From Todiramphus chloris collaris (Eukaryota > Chordata > Aves > Coraciiformes > Alcedinidae): a stretch of 64,000 nt of DNA. The translations under genes were made by a program, and so were the position numbers. Numbering within the stretch: position 1 is the stretch's first letter; each line of letters starts with the position of its first letter. The DNA lies in assembly GCA_025345505.1 (NCBI GenBank), contig JANVCC010000022.1, forward strand, positions 29,761,155 through 29,825,154. Reading direction: 5' to 3'. This document shows, piece after piece, positions 12,216 through 23,300 of this stretch. Below the pieces are notes generated by a model, which worked only from the letters and a program-made list of their open reading frames with translations, was not told where the DNA came from and did no database searches.

Positions 12216-15165
12216 AAAGAAAACAAATGCAGCCTTCAACACAAACAAATGGAAAAAACAGCTCCAAAAGCAGCATGAAGCAAACGACAGGCGAGAGCTG
12301 TAGCACACTCAAATGATCAAGTGCTGTAAGTGGATGAGCATTGTGCATGGAGTTGTCCAGTCTGGGGTTGTTGTTTACAGTTGCCTTAAGTCTGAATGTG
12401 AATTGAACCCTAATTTGTGCTGAGTGTATAGAAAATTGAAGAAGCTCAGTTTTCGCTAAAAAGTGAGGACTTCTACCTGTCTAAATCTTTTGTGGACTGT
12501 TGTTATTCCTCCTGAAACTTTTGATGGTAGGACATTGTGAGAGTGTTGTGTAAGTAGGCATGATTGTTGGGGACAAAATATAACCACACGTGATCTTCCT
12601 GGAAACTGAACTTAAAATGACAGTGTCTATGCACAGCTGACAAATGTCTTGACTATGTTAAAGGTAACTGAGAAACTTCTGAGAAGTACCCCTGGTGCAT
12701 GCTGAGCTTTCTAGACCAGGGTGTGATTCGGACAAAGAACCTCATTCCAGGATGAGAATGTAGCTTTAAAGTAATTTCTTTTTTCTTTCTTAAAATAATT
12801 TCTTCTTTTGTACCCACAGATATACTTTGTGGCTAATACATTGACATACTGTTACATGATTTGAAAGCTATTTAGTAATGGACACATATTATTGCTGCCT
12901 TAGGGTATAGTAGTGCATAGAGATCAGAATTAAGAAAGATGCTTCCCTCTAGTCAGCTACTTACAAGTATTTTGTAAGGCATAGTCTGGCCCAAAGATAT
13001 CAGACTCTATTTTAAAAACAATTCATTTCTGTGTTTACTTTTTATCTCTAGCTTCATTTTGTGGGGTAAAACCAGAGATTGATACTTTAGTGGGAGTCAA
13101 ATATTTCTCTAACTAGAATGGAGCACTTGATACTGCTAAAGGTTTACTCCTATCACTGGAGTCACTAGTTCAGTTTTCTCCTTTTGGATCAGTGTTTAGG
13201 CTATGAGAGTTTTCATCACGATGAGGTAATGCTTCTATTTTGTCTTTTATTGATTAACTCTTTTCCCACATTTTTCTGGCAGAGTGCAAAGATTTGCAAA
13301 GCATAAGAGGTTTTATCTAGAGCTGTTTAGTTACTCTTAGTAAATATAGTTACTTTTACTAATTCTACAGCTTCTTAAATACTGTTACTACAAAACCAAC
13401 ACCATGAAATACTCTTATGCAAACAGTGTGCTAACCTGTAACCTGTTTCTTCCTGAAATAATGGCCAAGACAAATAATGTGACTTTACCCCAGGTTTTAG
13501 CTCAACTGTGGTTACAGATTACTAGTTATATGACTTGCTCATAATGCACAAAGAAAATCAAAAGGAATTTGTCCAAGAGGTAGGCTAGTCACAGCCTATC
13601 TCCTGGCTTGTTTATGGAGAAGAAGGGCTTAAACCAAAATATTTACTTTTAAAGAATGCAATAATTGCTATTCCAGACATGTTTATCATTAAAACCCATT
13701 ATTAGACTTTATTACTAATTTAAAAACATTTAGATCAGACCGTAACAGGCAACCTCTGAGCACTTTTACAGGATCTGGTGGACTGCAAAAAAAGTATTTC
13801 AAAAAAAACTTTATGTGCTACTGCTGTTGACATCCCCACTGACAAGTCCAATGTCATAATTTCACTGTTTCCAGCTGGCATTAGATTTTGGAGCAGAATT
13901 ATGGCTCTATTCCTCAGTGTGTTCACTCGTCCTGTAGCAGAAGTCAACATAACAGAAGCCAACAGAGACAAACTTGAAGTATCCTGGTACAGTTTGTTGG
14001 GATGCATACAAGGAGATATGATGATTATTTTTTATCAGTTTTAAACTTGACACACAGAGACATGAAAATTACTGGGAGTCGTGTTAAACGACCCAAAAGT
14101 TAACAGTACACTATTGTTTCTCATCTTTGCTTTTTGCTCTTTTCTCAGTATCTTAAAATGCTTTATACAAAATGCTTTACAGCTCAGATGTCTGTGTGTT
14201 AGCAAAGCAGAAGGTTGCTGTTTCATAACACCACCGCGGGTTGAGTGACTGGTACCAGGGTGTCCCTCGGGGGCCATGGCTCTGTTGCTGATTTTTCCGT
14301 TACAATAAAGGAAACTTCAGTGGGACCCAGTGTAATGTCAAGATCCAGCTCACAGATATAGATAAGGAAAATCACTCCTTGGAGAAGGGAAAGCAGTGGG
14401 GGTGTACTGCACAAAGCCTGGCTATCGCCAACATTTCCGCTTGCCCTTTCGTTTTGTGCTGGATAAGAGTGCCTGTAAAACTCAGCTGCTTGTTCCTTGG
14501 TAGATCTGATGTAAATAAACTTATCCAAAATGACAGCCAGTGCTCTGTGTATAAACCCAGGGCTTTTTCTCAGTGTCTCCTGGGACATGCCCTGTGCCCT
14601 TCCACCTCTGAGTTTGGGTGGTGCCTGGGGAGGCTGGGGGGTCCCTGTGCAGTGTGCTGGGGGGTGGGAAGGCACAGCACCTTGCAAAGCTAGCGTCTCC
14701 TGGCATCCAAGATCCTGCTCTTGCTGACGTGTGATTCTTCTCTTCCACTTTTCTCAAGCCCTGGCCTCACCTCTGCCCCTGCTCCACCAGCAACTACCAT
14801 GTTTGGGATCGCTCTGGGTAATTTTGAGAGCTGGACTGAGATGAACTCTGAGAGAAGCCTCAAGTCCTTGCCTTCTTTGCTACATAGGCCTGACTGTCTA
14901 CCCTTCTGTCTTGCACTGGCTCTTCTGTACCTTCTGTTGTTAGAGTGCCAGGCTAAATTCTTCTCAGAAATTTTTTTTTGAGTACTTCTTTGGGGTGCAT
15001 GGAGCTGTGCCCGACTTCATCTTTCATTTTGCTTTCTGTGGCATGGTGCCTAATTTTTTGTCGAGTTTCTGTCTCTCACCTGGATTTCATTTCCTCTAGC
15101 CTCTGGTATACTTGTTCTTTGCTATTAGTTCTTCTAGTTTTGATGTATGTTTTCAGCAATGTATC
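12216..15165. other. Non-coding stretch, no supported gene
   Basis: The longest frames are 154 codons on the minus strand (14223-14687) and 104 on the plus strand (14379-14693). They overlap one another in a GC-richer patch, have proline/glycine-rich low-information translations and show no domain. I see no repeat family I can name and no flanked exon. Confidence 0.6.
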
Positions 15166-15230
15166 TAGAATTATAGAATCATTTAGGTTGGAAAGGACCT
15201 TTAAGATCATTGAGTCCAATCATTAATGCC
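15166..15230 (-). mobile_element. CR1 3' end fragment
   Basis: ATAGAATCATTTAGGTTGGA, then AAGGACCTTTAAGATCATTG and AGTCCAAT, is the reverse complement of the well-known avian CR1 3' untranslated end. Only about 60 bases are clear, typical of a strongly 5'-truncated copy. The 3' terminus faces lower coordinates, so the element lies on the minus strand. Confidence 0.85.
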
Positions 15231-17580
15231 TGTAGCTGGGTTTGGGGCTATATTTCTCAGTGGTCATTTCTTTAAGTTAGAATCACCTGAATTACTCATC
15301 CCACACAATTTAGTGTTTAGTGAGTATACCATGTTTCTAAATGTAGACATGGATACCAAGACTCTGAGCAATGAATTACAGGCATGGATTTCCTTTGCTG
15401 AATCCTGGAGCTGAAATGTTATTCTCCCTTCTCAGTCAAAAGCATTTGTGGTCTATTCACCAATTATTTTAGATAATTGGATCTTATCCTTCGTGTATGT
15501 CTGTGTGTTTTTTAAGCTAGTAGGACATCAAAGTATTCATTTCTAAATAATTTTCTTAATTTCCACATTTTTAATACCCATGATCTACTTGGTCACGGAC
15601 TGAATTCTTTCTTCCATGCTTATACAGGGCTTGAAATTTAGCTCTTCTGTTGTCCCAAGTCCTTTCTTTGTTCTGTGCTCAGTGATGTTTTTATTGTCTT
15701 CATGTTAAATGTGATCTCTTTGTTGTTGCTTTCACTGGACTGAAAGACTTTGTATACTACTTGCCAGCTAATAACATAAGATAATGCCAGTCTTGCTAAG
15801 TGTGTTTGGCTTTTTATAAAAAATAACTATATGCAAAGATTCATGACCCGATTACCAGTTATATCCTGTGCATACAGTTATTTATCTAACTACCAGTCAA
15901 GCCAGGAGCAAGCTGACTCCTCCAAACTCCCTCCTCCTGTAGGCTATGCTCCTTCCCTCCTAGCTAAAAACAACTGCAGCTAAACCCACTCATCTCTGGT
16001 GGTACAACAGTATCTACTGTATCTCCTCCCAGGTATTTCTGTCAATACCTGTGGTGTGGTTGGCTTGTATGTCTTCAGAAGAGGATTAAATATACGGTAT
16101 GGATGCCCAGATTTGGGAAATCTCCCAGGAATGTAAAATTAGTTAAATGTAAGTGGGCTGATCTAGAGAGTAGATCACACAGAAACAGTCCCAAAATTGC
16201 AGGGAAATCTGAGGCATGTGACAAGGAAATCTTCTGCTACCACAGAAATATTTAATCTGTCTAAGGACCTCACATGAGATGTTTAAGGCCATGGGTTCTT
16301 GGCCTCCAGGCCAACCCCTGAAGGTGGATAATCAAATTTTCTGTATTCTCAAGTAAGGAAACCATCCTACACAACACAGACTTAAAAAAATAAATAAATA
16401 AATAAAGGGGGGGGGGACTTTTTGACAGATTCTCATCTCTGAAATAATGCATTTTCAAGACTTTAGAGGGGAAGTTGTAGTGCAAAGGGCAGAATTTAGC
16501 TGGGTCAGGTTTCTTGCAAGCTGGATATGTTGTACAGTGCTGAATTTGGTTTCCTGTGTTGTTTCATGCTGTTATTGTTTTGACTTTATTATCTGCATTA
16601 TCTTAACACTCTAAAATCCTGATTTGTAGGAAACCAACTGTGCTGGGATTTATACAGACAGAGAAAAAAAAAACAACCCAGCTCTACCGGCTAAGTTTGC
16701 TTTCTAAGTACAAGACAAGAGAAGAACATGGTCTGCCTGAGAAGCCGTCATGTCAGACATGTGGTCTGCAACCAGGGGAATTCACTATGCAGAATTTTCA
16801 TAGACATTCGTTAAGCTTCCAGAGATGTACACGTCCTTATCGTAACTGTGCATAAGTCAAATCAAATCTGGAACTAATAGTAAATAAATCTTTCCACTCA
16901 AGTAATAAATTAGGTAGTCTAGAACTGTAGTATCATAATAAAGACTGTATTCATAGGTTGATTATTCTTTTTTTTTTTCTCCTGTTCTCATGGGAGCTGT
17001 GTTCAGCTCCTCAGCTGATGTACTCCTAATCTCTGACTGTGCATTCATTACCATAAAACTTACTCCATGCACTTTGAGCATGAAATAAAACAGAAATATA
17101 ATACCATGCTCATTTTCGATCCCCATTTCAGGTTGTTTATACAAAATGAAAAAAAAAAAAAGGAAGCTGATCTCTTTGGTAAGGAAAATTGACAAGCTGC
17201 TTTGAAGACTTGCTTTGAGTCTGTTATTAGTTTTGCTGTGGTTTTAAGGAAAAGGTGAAGACAGAAGATGAAATTAGATCAGCAACAGGCTAAAAGTCCT
17301 TTCCCAGAACACCTGGAGAGGTTAAATAAACTGCATATGGCCCACATTGAATTTACACATTGTTAAGACTTCTGGGAGTCAGGGGGAAAACTGGGTAGAC
17401 TGCTAACTTGCCATCTTAAGCAAAAAGCAGCTGGGGGAAATGATTATTGCAGTCTGAGATAAGCATAATATATAATGAGACATACATCAAGCTCATAAAA
17501 TACAATTCCTTAATTTGACTTAAATATCCACGAGTCTAATTATGGCCCTGCATGCAAGGTCCTGAAAGCTAACCCCTGCA
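15231..17580. other. Non-coding stretch, no gene seen
   Basis: It holds A/T-rich sequence and short unsupported frames. A (TAAA)n microsatellite followed by ten Gs at 16384-16416 is listed separately. There is an A-tract near 17150. Confidence 0.65.
16384..16416. repeat. (TAAA)n microsatellite joined to a G10 run
   Basis: An A7 run leads into four TAAA units, followed directly by ten Gs at 16407-16416. The abrupt A-to-G switch is unusual but is probably slippage-prone sequence. Confidence 0.85.
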
Positions 17581-17589
17581 AGCTAAACT

Positions 17590-17712
17590 TTTTTTTTTTA
17601 TTTGCAGTGTGGGGAATTTGGGTTTTGGTTTTGGATTTGTTAGGGTTGGTTGTTAGGTTTGGTTTGGTTTGTTTGTTTGGGGGAGGGGGGCATGCATTTG
17701 TTTGGGTTTTTT
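17590..17712. repeat. G/T-rich low-complexity stretch
   Basis: Words such as GGTTTTGGTTTTGG, GGTTTGGTTTGG and a final GGGGGAGGGGGG give one strand an almost pure G+T composition. Only one TTAGGG is present, so this is not a telomeric array. The G runs could form a quadruplex. It lies directly upstream of the L1-like fragment. Confidence 0.75.
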
Positions 17713-17784
17713 TGCTAAACTACAAATGCCTTGGCTCCCTATGGGCTTGCAACAACATCAGAGTTTGCTGATGCCCTGAAATAA

Positions 17785-18151
17785 ATGGCAATCACGATAT
17801 CCTTTCACTGAAGTATTCAGGGTATCAAGGTTGGTTCATTGAAGTACCATTTGACGCTATACACTGACAATGTGCTTTTGTTTGTAACAAACTCTGAAGC
17901 CACAATCCTCGCCCTTCTAGTGTTAATCCAAGATCTTGGCTTGCTTTCAGGCTATAGAATTAACTGGGAAAAGTTGGAACTGCTTGAGATCTCCCAGCTG
18001 CCTTGCACAACGGCTTTTCTTCCAGTGCAACTCCTGAAGGCAGTCAGAAGCAATTAAATGTTTGAGGGCTGAAATAGTAAGGAATTTTGGAAAACTTGCA
18101 GAGATTAATTTAAAATCCACTGACCTTCAATTGGCAGAAGACAAGTGGTAG
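17785..18151 (+). pseudogene. L1-clade LINE reverse transcriptase remnant
   Basis: Translating from 17785 gives a decayed stretch of an L1-type reverse transcriptase. After an in-frame stop at 17809-17811 it reads SIQGIKVGS, then YHLTLYTDNVLLFVTN, where the catalytic YADD box is mutated to YTDN (17860-17871). Next come ALLVLIQDLGLLSGYRINW and EKLELLEIS, matching the L1 signature 'LxxLLxLIxxFGKLSGYKINWxKSELMPLS'. The frame stops at 18055-18057. A shift by one frame near 18053 then recovers IVRNFGKLAEINLK and DLQLAEDKW, the expected next L1 segment, up to a TAG at 18149-18151. The copy is dead: stops, a frameshift and a broken catalytic box. L1-clade sequence is scarce in birds, where CR1 dominates, so this is an old fossil or an unusual lineage. 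Confidence 0.75.
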
Positions 18152-19055
18152 CAAGTGATTTATATGTTTCTTCTGTGAAAAATTAACAAAGTCACATTTT
18201 ACTGAGTTTTTTGTTTTGGTTTGGTTTTTATGTTTCAGGTAGGTTATTTCTCTCCATACTGTACTCTGGTGGTGATGTGTTATTTTTTTTACTATTTTTG
18301 AGAAAGTATTGACTCTACTGCTATGAATTGTTGCTGAACCTGCAGAGCTTTTACTGTTCTGTTGTCACACATTGAGACCTTCACCGATTCCACCAAACCT
18401 AACAACAGCCCTGGGAAGGGGGTCAAAAGAGCATTAAAACAGATTCTTACTCTAAATCCTGGGATCCTCATCCACACAGGGAAGCCTAAACTGTCGTAGT
18501 TGATAAATTACATCCGACGCTCCACAAAAACTTATTTGAGGGTCATTTCTCCATACGATAAGTTAGTTGCCAGTGTTTACGTCAAGAACTGGTTGAAGAG
18601 AATGCCTCTGGTTTTGGTTGTGTCCTGTAAGTCCCAGCTATATAAATATAAGTACATCTGAAATATTTATTGATCTTTGGTCTATAAGTACATGGTGTGT
18701 ATGCAGCTCTAAGAGTTGTCCTGAGTTTGGCCATTCTGTTTTCTACTGACAGAAAAAATATTTTTGACTTCTGCAGATGCTTCTGAAACTCATTTGAAAC
18801 CTGCTGAAGAGTAAGAGTGGGAAGTCTTGGCAAGCAACCTCATGATTTTGTGTTGTATAGCCAGGTTAGCCTTTAAGTATGCGTGTCTGATAATAGGTTA
18901 CGTAAAGGAGTACTTTTTTTGTGTTGATCTCTAGGCAATGGAAGGTAGGTAGAAAACAGACATGTGGTGGCTCATGTAATATATTTGCATCTCAATAATA
19001 AAAGACATTGAAGAAGCAGCCCAACATAAAGATGTCTATGTTGATTATATGTGGA
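18152..19055. other. Non-coding stretch, possibly the rest of the L1-like element
   Basis: Sequence downstream of the reverse transcriptase remnant could be further decayed L1 ORF2, but I could not place any motif. T-rich words occur near 18210-18230 and 18280-18300. Confidence 0.45.
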
Positions 19056-19059
19056 GAAG

Positions 19060-19600
19060 AGAAGGCCAGTGAAGTTCATTCAAGAACTCCTACCTGGATC
19101 TCTTGTGTTAGACACCACATCAACATGTGTCCAGGCAGAGTGACTGCCCAAAAAGGTTTCACTCTGAAGAGTTGAGGGAGACACAAAATGGTAGCAGAGA
19201 TAAGCACTCTGAAATAATGTAACCAAATGCAAAATCCTACGTCTAGGAACAGAAAATGTAGGTTGCACTTAAAAGGTGGAAACCATTCCCGTGAACACGA
19301 TGACAGAAAAAGAGGACTGGGGTAATGACAGAAAACCAGGTAATTCTGGGCTCCCAAATAGGTGCTGACTCTTCAAATGACAAATATGATTATTGGCTGT
19401 GTAAGGAGTAGGAATATGGGGAGACAGCTCCTGGGTTACTGAGGCTCAACTTCACAGAGCACGTGGGAAAAATTAGAAACAGCATTTTGGACAGAGCTGC
19501 CAGAATGAGGTGAGGACTTGGAAAGATCTTTTGATCAGTGAGAGAAGTGAAAGTGATGTGTCACTATCAGTGCAACAGAATGACAGATGAGATGACCACA
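19060..19600 (+). mobile_element. Ancient CR1 LINE fragment
   Basis: At 19225-19254 the plus strand reads KCKILRLGTE, matching the CR1 ORF2 phrase KCKVLHLGRN just after the reverse transcriptase core. Downstream, GACTGGGGTAATGACAGAAA and CTGGGCTCCCAAATAGGTGC follow the CR1 order 'KDLGVMxDxQLNMSSQCDAVAKRANA'. Near 19490-19515 the phrase for 'RVQRRATRM' is still faintly visible. Stops in all frames make this a dead copy. Confidence 0.65.
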
Positions 19601-22255
19601 ACTGCTGTCTGGGGCTTTAACTCTACTAATAGTCTTCTTAAGGATACAACCTCTGGATGCCCAGTCTGGTGCATTTTATATGGTTACATGGTGTCTATGC
19701 ACTAGGGAATCCTTCTTGGACAGTGCTGGAGTGGATTATGGTATGTAGTCTTGCTCAAGACTTCCCTCTTACATCTCATTTTTCAGCTTGATAAGAAGAT
19801 GCTAATATCTGAGCTTTGCAAGGAGGTTAAATCTGGATTTTAGCATTGAAGTTTCAACCTTTCTCAGCTGTGTATGGAAAATAATATTAATCCTCATGGT
19901 CTAGTTTCTTATACAAAATCAGTGGTAGCTAGTGCTTTGATAGGCTCTCAAAAGAGCTGCTTAAAAAAAAAAAAAATTCTCGAAAGTCAAAGCTTTCTAT
20001 TGTGTTTCCAGATAGAATAATAAATGAAAGCTAAGAAGATATGCCAAGTAATTCCGAAATCAACTTTAAAGCACACGATCATGTCTTGGCAATCTGAAAG
20101 CAGTGTGTGGAGAAGAGAAAAGGGTTGGCAGAGGAATGAAGAAAAGAAGTATTCTACAAAAAAAGAAATGGCATGTCTTGGCAGAGAGACAATGTTTGCT
20201 AACCTGTTGAAGGGTTCAGTCGTAAAAGAACTGTGTTCATGAGAACTGAAATAGAGCAGAAACCATTTACCACTTGATGTTTTAAAGCAAACTGCCAAAT
20301 AAAATTCTGAAAGGTTTCACTTTGCAGATCAACTCGACCTTATCATGTGATAACATAGCAGGAAAATCTGTGCTCTCACTAGGTTCCTTAATAATGCATC
20401 TGAGAAGAAGACAAGTCACATTCTGCTCTCAGTTACAGTGAAGTAAGCCATAATATATCTGCTGCATTCATATTTATTTTGGCATAGCTGAGAAAATGAG
20501 GTAGTCCAAAAGGTGTAGAAGGAACAAAATCAGTCACTTGGGTGATAAATTAGAACTATAAAACAGGAGTCAGATGTTGAGCAGGGCAAGCATCAATCTG
20601 TGGTGGGTGTGGTTGATATTAAAGGTACAGGAGATATTGTTAAACTGGTCTGGCATATCAACATCCTTAGAGTTTGTTTTTTCAGTCACAGTCAATTAGT
20701 TTGCCGCCTCTTTATGTGACTGTCTAGATCATCTTTTATACACGTATATTATAAGAAATGAGATAAACTTAAGACAAAAGGGAACCTTGAATGTAGCAGC
20801 TATCATGTGGAAAGACAACTGAAACACTTCTAAAATCACCATGGAAAGAAATGTGTGGGGAAGGTGAGGCTCTAGGAGGCTGGAGAAGGCCTGTCTCTGT
20901 GGGTGACTGCGGTCGTGGCTATCTCATGCAGACGTGCCTTGGCACGACAGCCGGGCAGAGCCACCGCTTTTCTGCAGCTCTGTCAGGAATGCCAAAACAC
21001 ACGACCGACCACCTCTGATAGGTTTTTAGAAATGATTATTTAGACTGAGGTTTTACTAATCAAGCAGGGAGCAGTTGAACTTTACTCACCCAGACAGAAG
21101 CCCTCTTACCCCTATCCAATGACAGATAACCCTGCTCTTTGCTCATCGAAGGGGATGTGCAGGCAGGCGCTGAAGCTGTGTTTGGATACACAGGGGTTTT
21201 GTCCAGCTTGAAAGGTCCCTGTGTTTGTACTTAGCAATTAACTTTGTTGTTATCTGTCTTCAGTGTAACTGCTCGGCTGAGTGTGCTCTTCAGGAGGGCT
21301 CTGCTGTGAGTACACAGCTGAGGACGTAAGTGGGATGTATACAGCGAGGCTGTCTCATATGGATTGGTTGTGGTATGCAAGGTGTTTCTTCAATGACTCT
21401 CTTTTTCTGAGTAGCAGCTCTTGTTACACAAAGATAAAAGAAGGGTTAACACAAGACCTTTTTCAGCCCCCCTTCTTTCTCCCCTGCCAAACACACACAC
21501 TCTCAACAAAAATCTCTAAATCACACTCTCTTCCCGGAGCTCCAAGACTGTGAGTTACACATAGGACCTCTGTAGCTGCACAGTGCCACACTATTCTGAA
21601 CGAGATGCTGAAGGCACTTGAGTTTCTTTTACTCTCTCCCCTCCCCTCCGCCCCAGATTTAACCTAGTTTTATGGCTTGAACAGCCCCAAAGAAAGTCGT
21701 AGAGAAAAGAGATGAAGGCCAGAGAGCAGAGGAGGACCAATGAAAGAAGCAGTAACCATTCTGTCATTCCTTTGGAGAGCAACACTAGACACCTTTAAAT
21801 GCAGAGAGTGTCCTCTGCCTTTTTGCCAAAGCCCTTTTATCTGTGTGAATAAAAAAGAGAGGCAGGTCAGCCTAGTTTCTGTTGCCAAATAAAAGCATGA
21901 ATAAATTAGGCTATTCTTAGTAGGCAAGTGAAAGGGAGAGGGGGGGGGGAAAAGTCAGTATCTATTTCTAAAGCAATTTCATATTCTGCCCCAACTGTTT
22001 GCACATGATAGAAAGGGGCTGGAGCTGCCTACTATTATGATTAGTACTTTTGTTATCGCTGAAGGGCCTCATTGTTCTAGAAGATGTTAGGTTTGCACGA
22101 TTCACAATCCGTCTCTATTCATACAGGAAAGGTTAGGAGAGAGGATCTGATATTCTGCAAAGGGTTTTCTACACACACACACACATACCCCCTCCTTCCC
22201 TCCCCCTGCCTTCTCCTTTACTGGCTTAAGGCAGAAAGCAGGCAGAAGGTCTCCT
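19601..22255. other. Non-coding stretch with a small CpG-richer patch
   Basis: Bases 20890-21010 hold a cluster of CpGs against a CpG-poor background. Bases 21930-22140 look complex and repeat-free. A pyrimidine-rich run at about 21630-21655 and an (AC)n run at 22171-22185 are present. No gene or named repeat is supported. Confidence 0.6.
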
Positions 22256-22259
22256 ATTA

Positions 22260-22560
22260 ACTAGAATTAGGAAACAGGGATCTAGGTGCCTGGGAACAGC
22301 CGCTCCGTAGCTCTAATCCCAGTGAGGACCTTAATTGTATCTGGTTTAACAGTTATTCATGCAGTTTTACTGCAGGCAGGCACGGTGATTAGGGACACTG
22401 GTTGGAAAAATCTGTTCATTAGCCTAATAAAGGCTGCCTAAGTCTGCTTGTTCAGCCACTAATAATACAACTATTAGTGCCATGCTAGATGCTGTGGTAT
22501 TAATATGTGTAGTTTACTAGTGTCACAACAGCAATATGGGTCACTTTAGTCGTTCCTTGG
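22260..22560. promoter_or_regulatory. Candidate conserved non-coding block
   Basis: Repeat-free, complex AT-rich sequence with many homeodomain-like TAAT cores (TAATTG near 22332, ATTAGCCTAATAA near 22418, TAATAATAC near 22461) and a small palindrome GCAGTTTTACTGC near 22361. It has the texture of a developmental enhancer. Conservation is inferred, not seen. Confidence 0.35.
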
Positions 22561-23089
22561 TTTCACAGTCAGGCACCCTGTGCTGGTGCAAGAGAGAGAA
22601 AATTAGTGAGTGAATGAATCTGACAAAACAGATCACACCATATAGCGAACCCCCAATATGGTTTTGTATGCAATCCAGAGGCAGCCCAGGAGCCTTAGGA
22701 ACAGGGTTGTTTGAGGACAAGAAATCAGTCCCTTCCAGTGGTGGATGTTGTTGAAAAGCAGTTTATTTTTCATAGGTAGTTTGCTCATTTTCTTCACAGA
22801 AGAGCTTTGGCTGTATATCAAATATTAACAGAGGGTAATTGTTGGGTGAGAGGGGCGTTTGCCTTCCTTGCAGCATCACACGGTGCATGGGCAACACACA
22901 CCTCCCGGCATGTGCTGAGACCAACACCAGCTTGGGAATGTCCAGGTTGTCTTTGGAAAAGGAAAAAAAGGAGGTATAATTGTCTTTTTCTCTGCTTCCT
23001 TAATTTCCCTCAGATGACCTAAACTTTTCCTTTCCTGATAGAAGGAGGTAAAAATACTGCTCACACTTGGGGGCATTCATCTGCCCTAA

Positions 23090-23300
23090 GTATAATCCTT
23101 GGATTGATAATTAGAGTGTCAGTGTCTCCTTCTGTAATAAAATCCTGTCATTTGTCTTTGTCTTTTATTTATGGGAATGATGTGTTGCATTTGCTGATGG
23201 AAGACAAAAATTACACTAATACAATCTTATAAATTAATTGTTGTCAGATGTCCTTCAGTAGAAGCTCTTTCTAAAGATTTTAATGAGAGATTAGTACATT
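23090..23300. promoter_or_regulatory. Candidate conserved non-coding block
   Basis: Repeat-free AT-rich sequence with closely spaced cores: GGATTGATAATTAGAG near 23100, ATAAATTAATTG near 23230 and GGAATGATGTG near 23175. It is listed for its complexity and motif clustering only. Confidence 0.25.

Noticed and set aside
14223-14687. 154-codon minus-strand frame
   Set aside because: The longest frame in the window, but its translation is proline/glycine-rich and has no motif, and plus-strand frames of 104 codons cover the same bases.
17640-17670. Possible interstitial telomere repeat
   Set aside because: Only one TTAGGG is present; the rest is irregular TTTGG and GGTT words.
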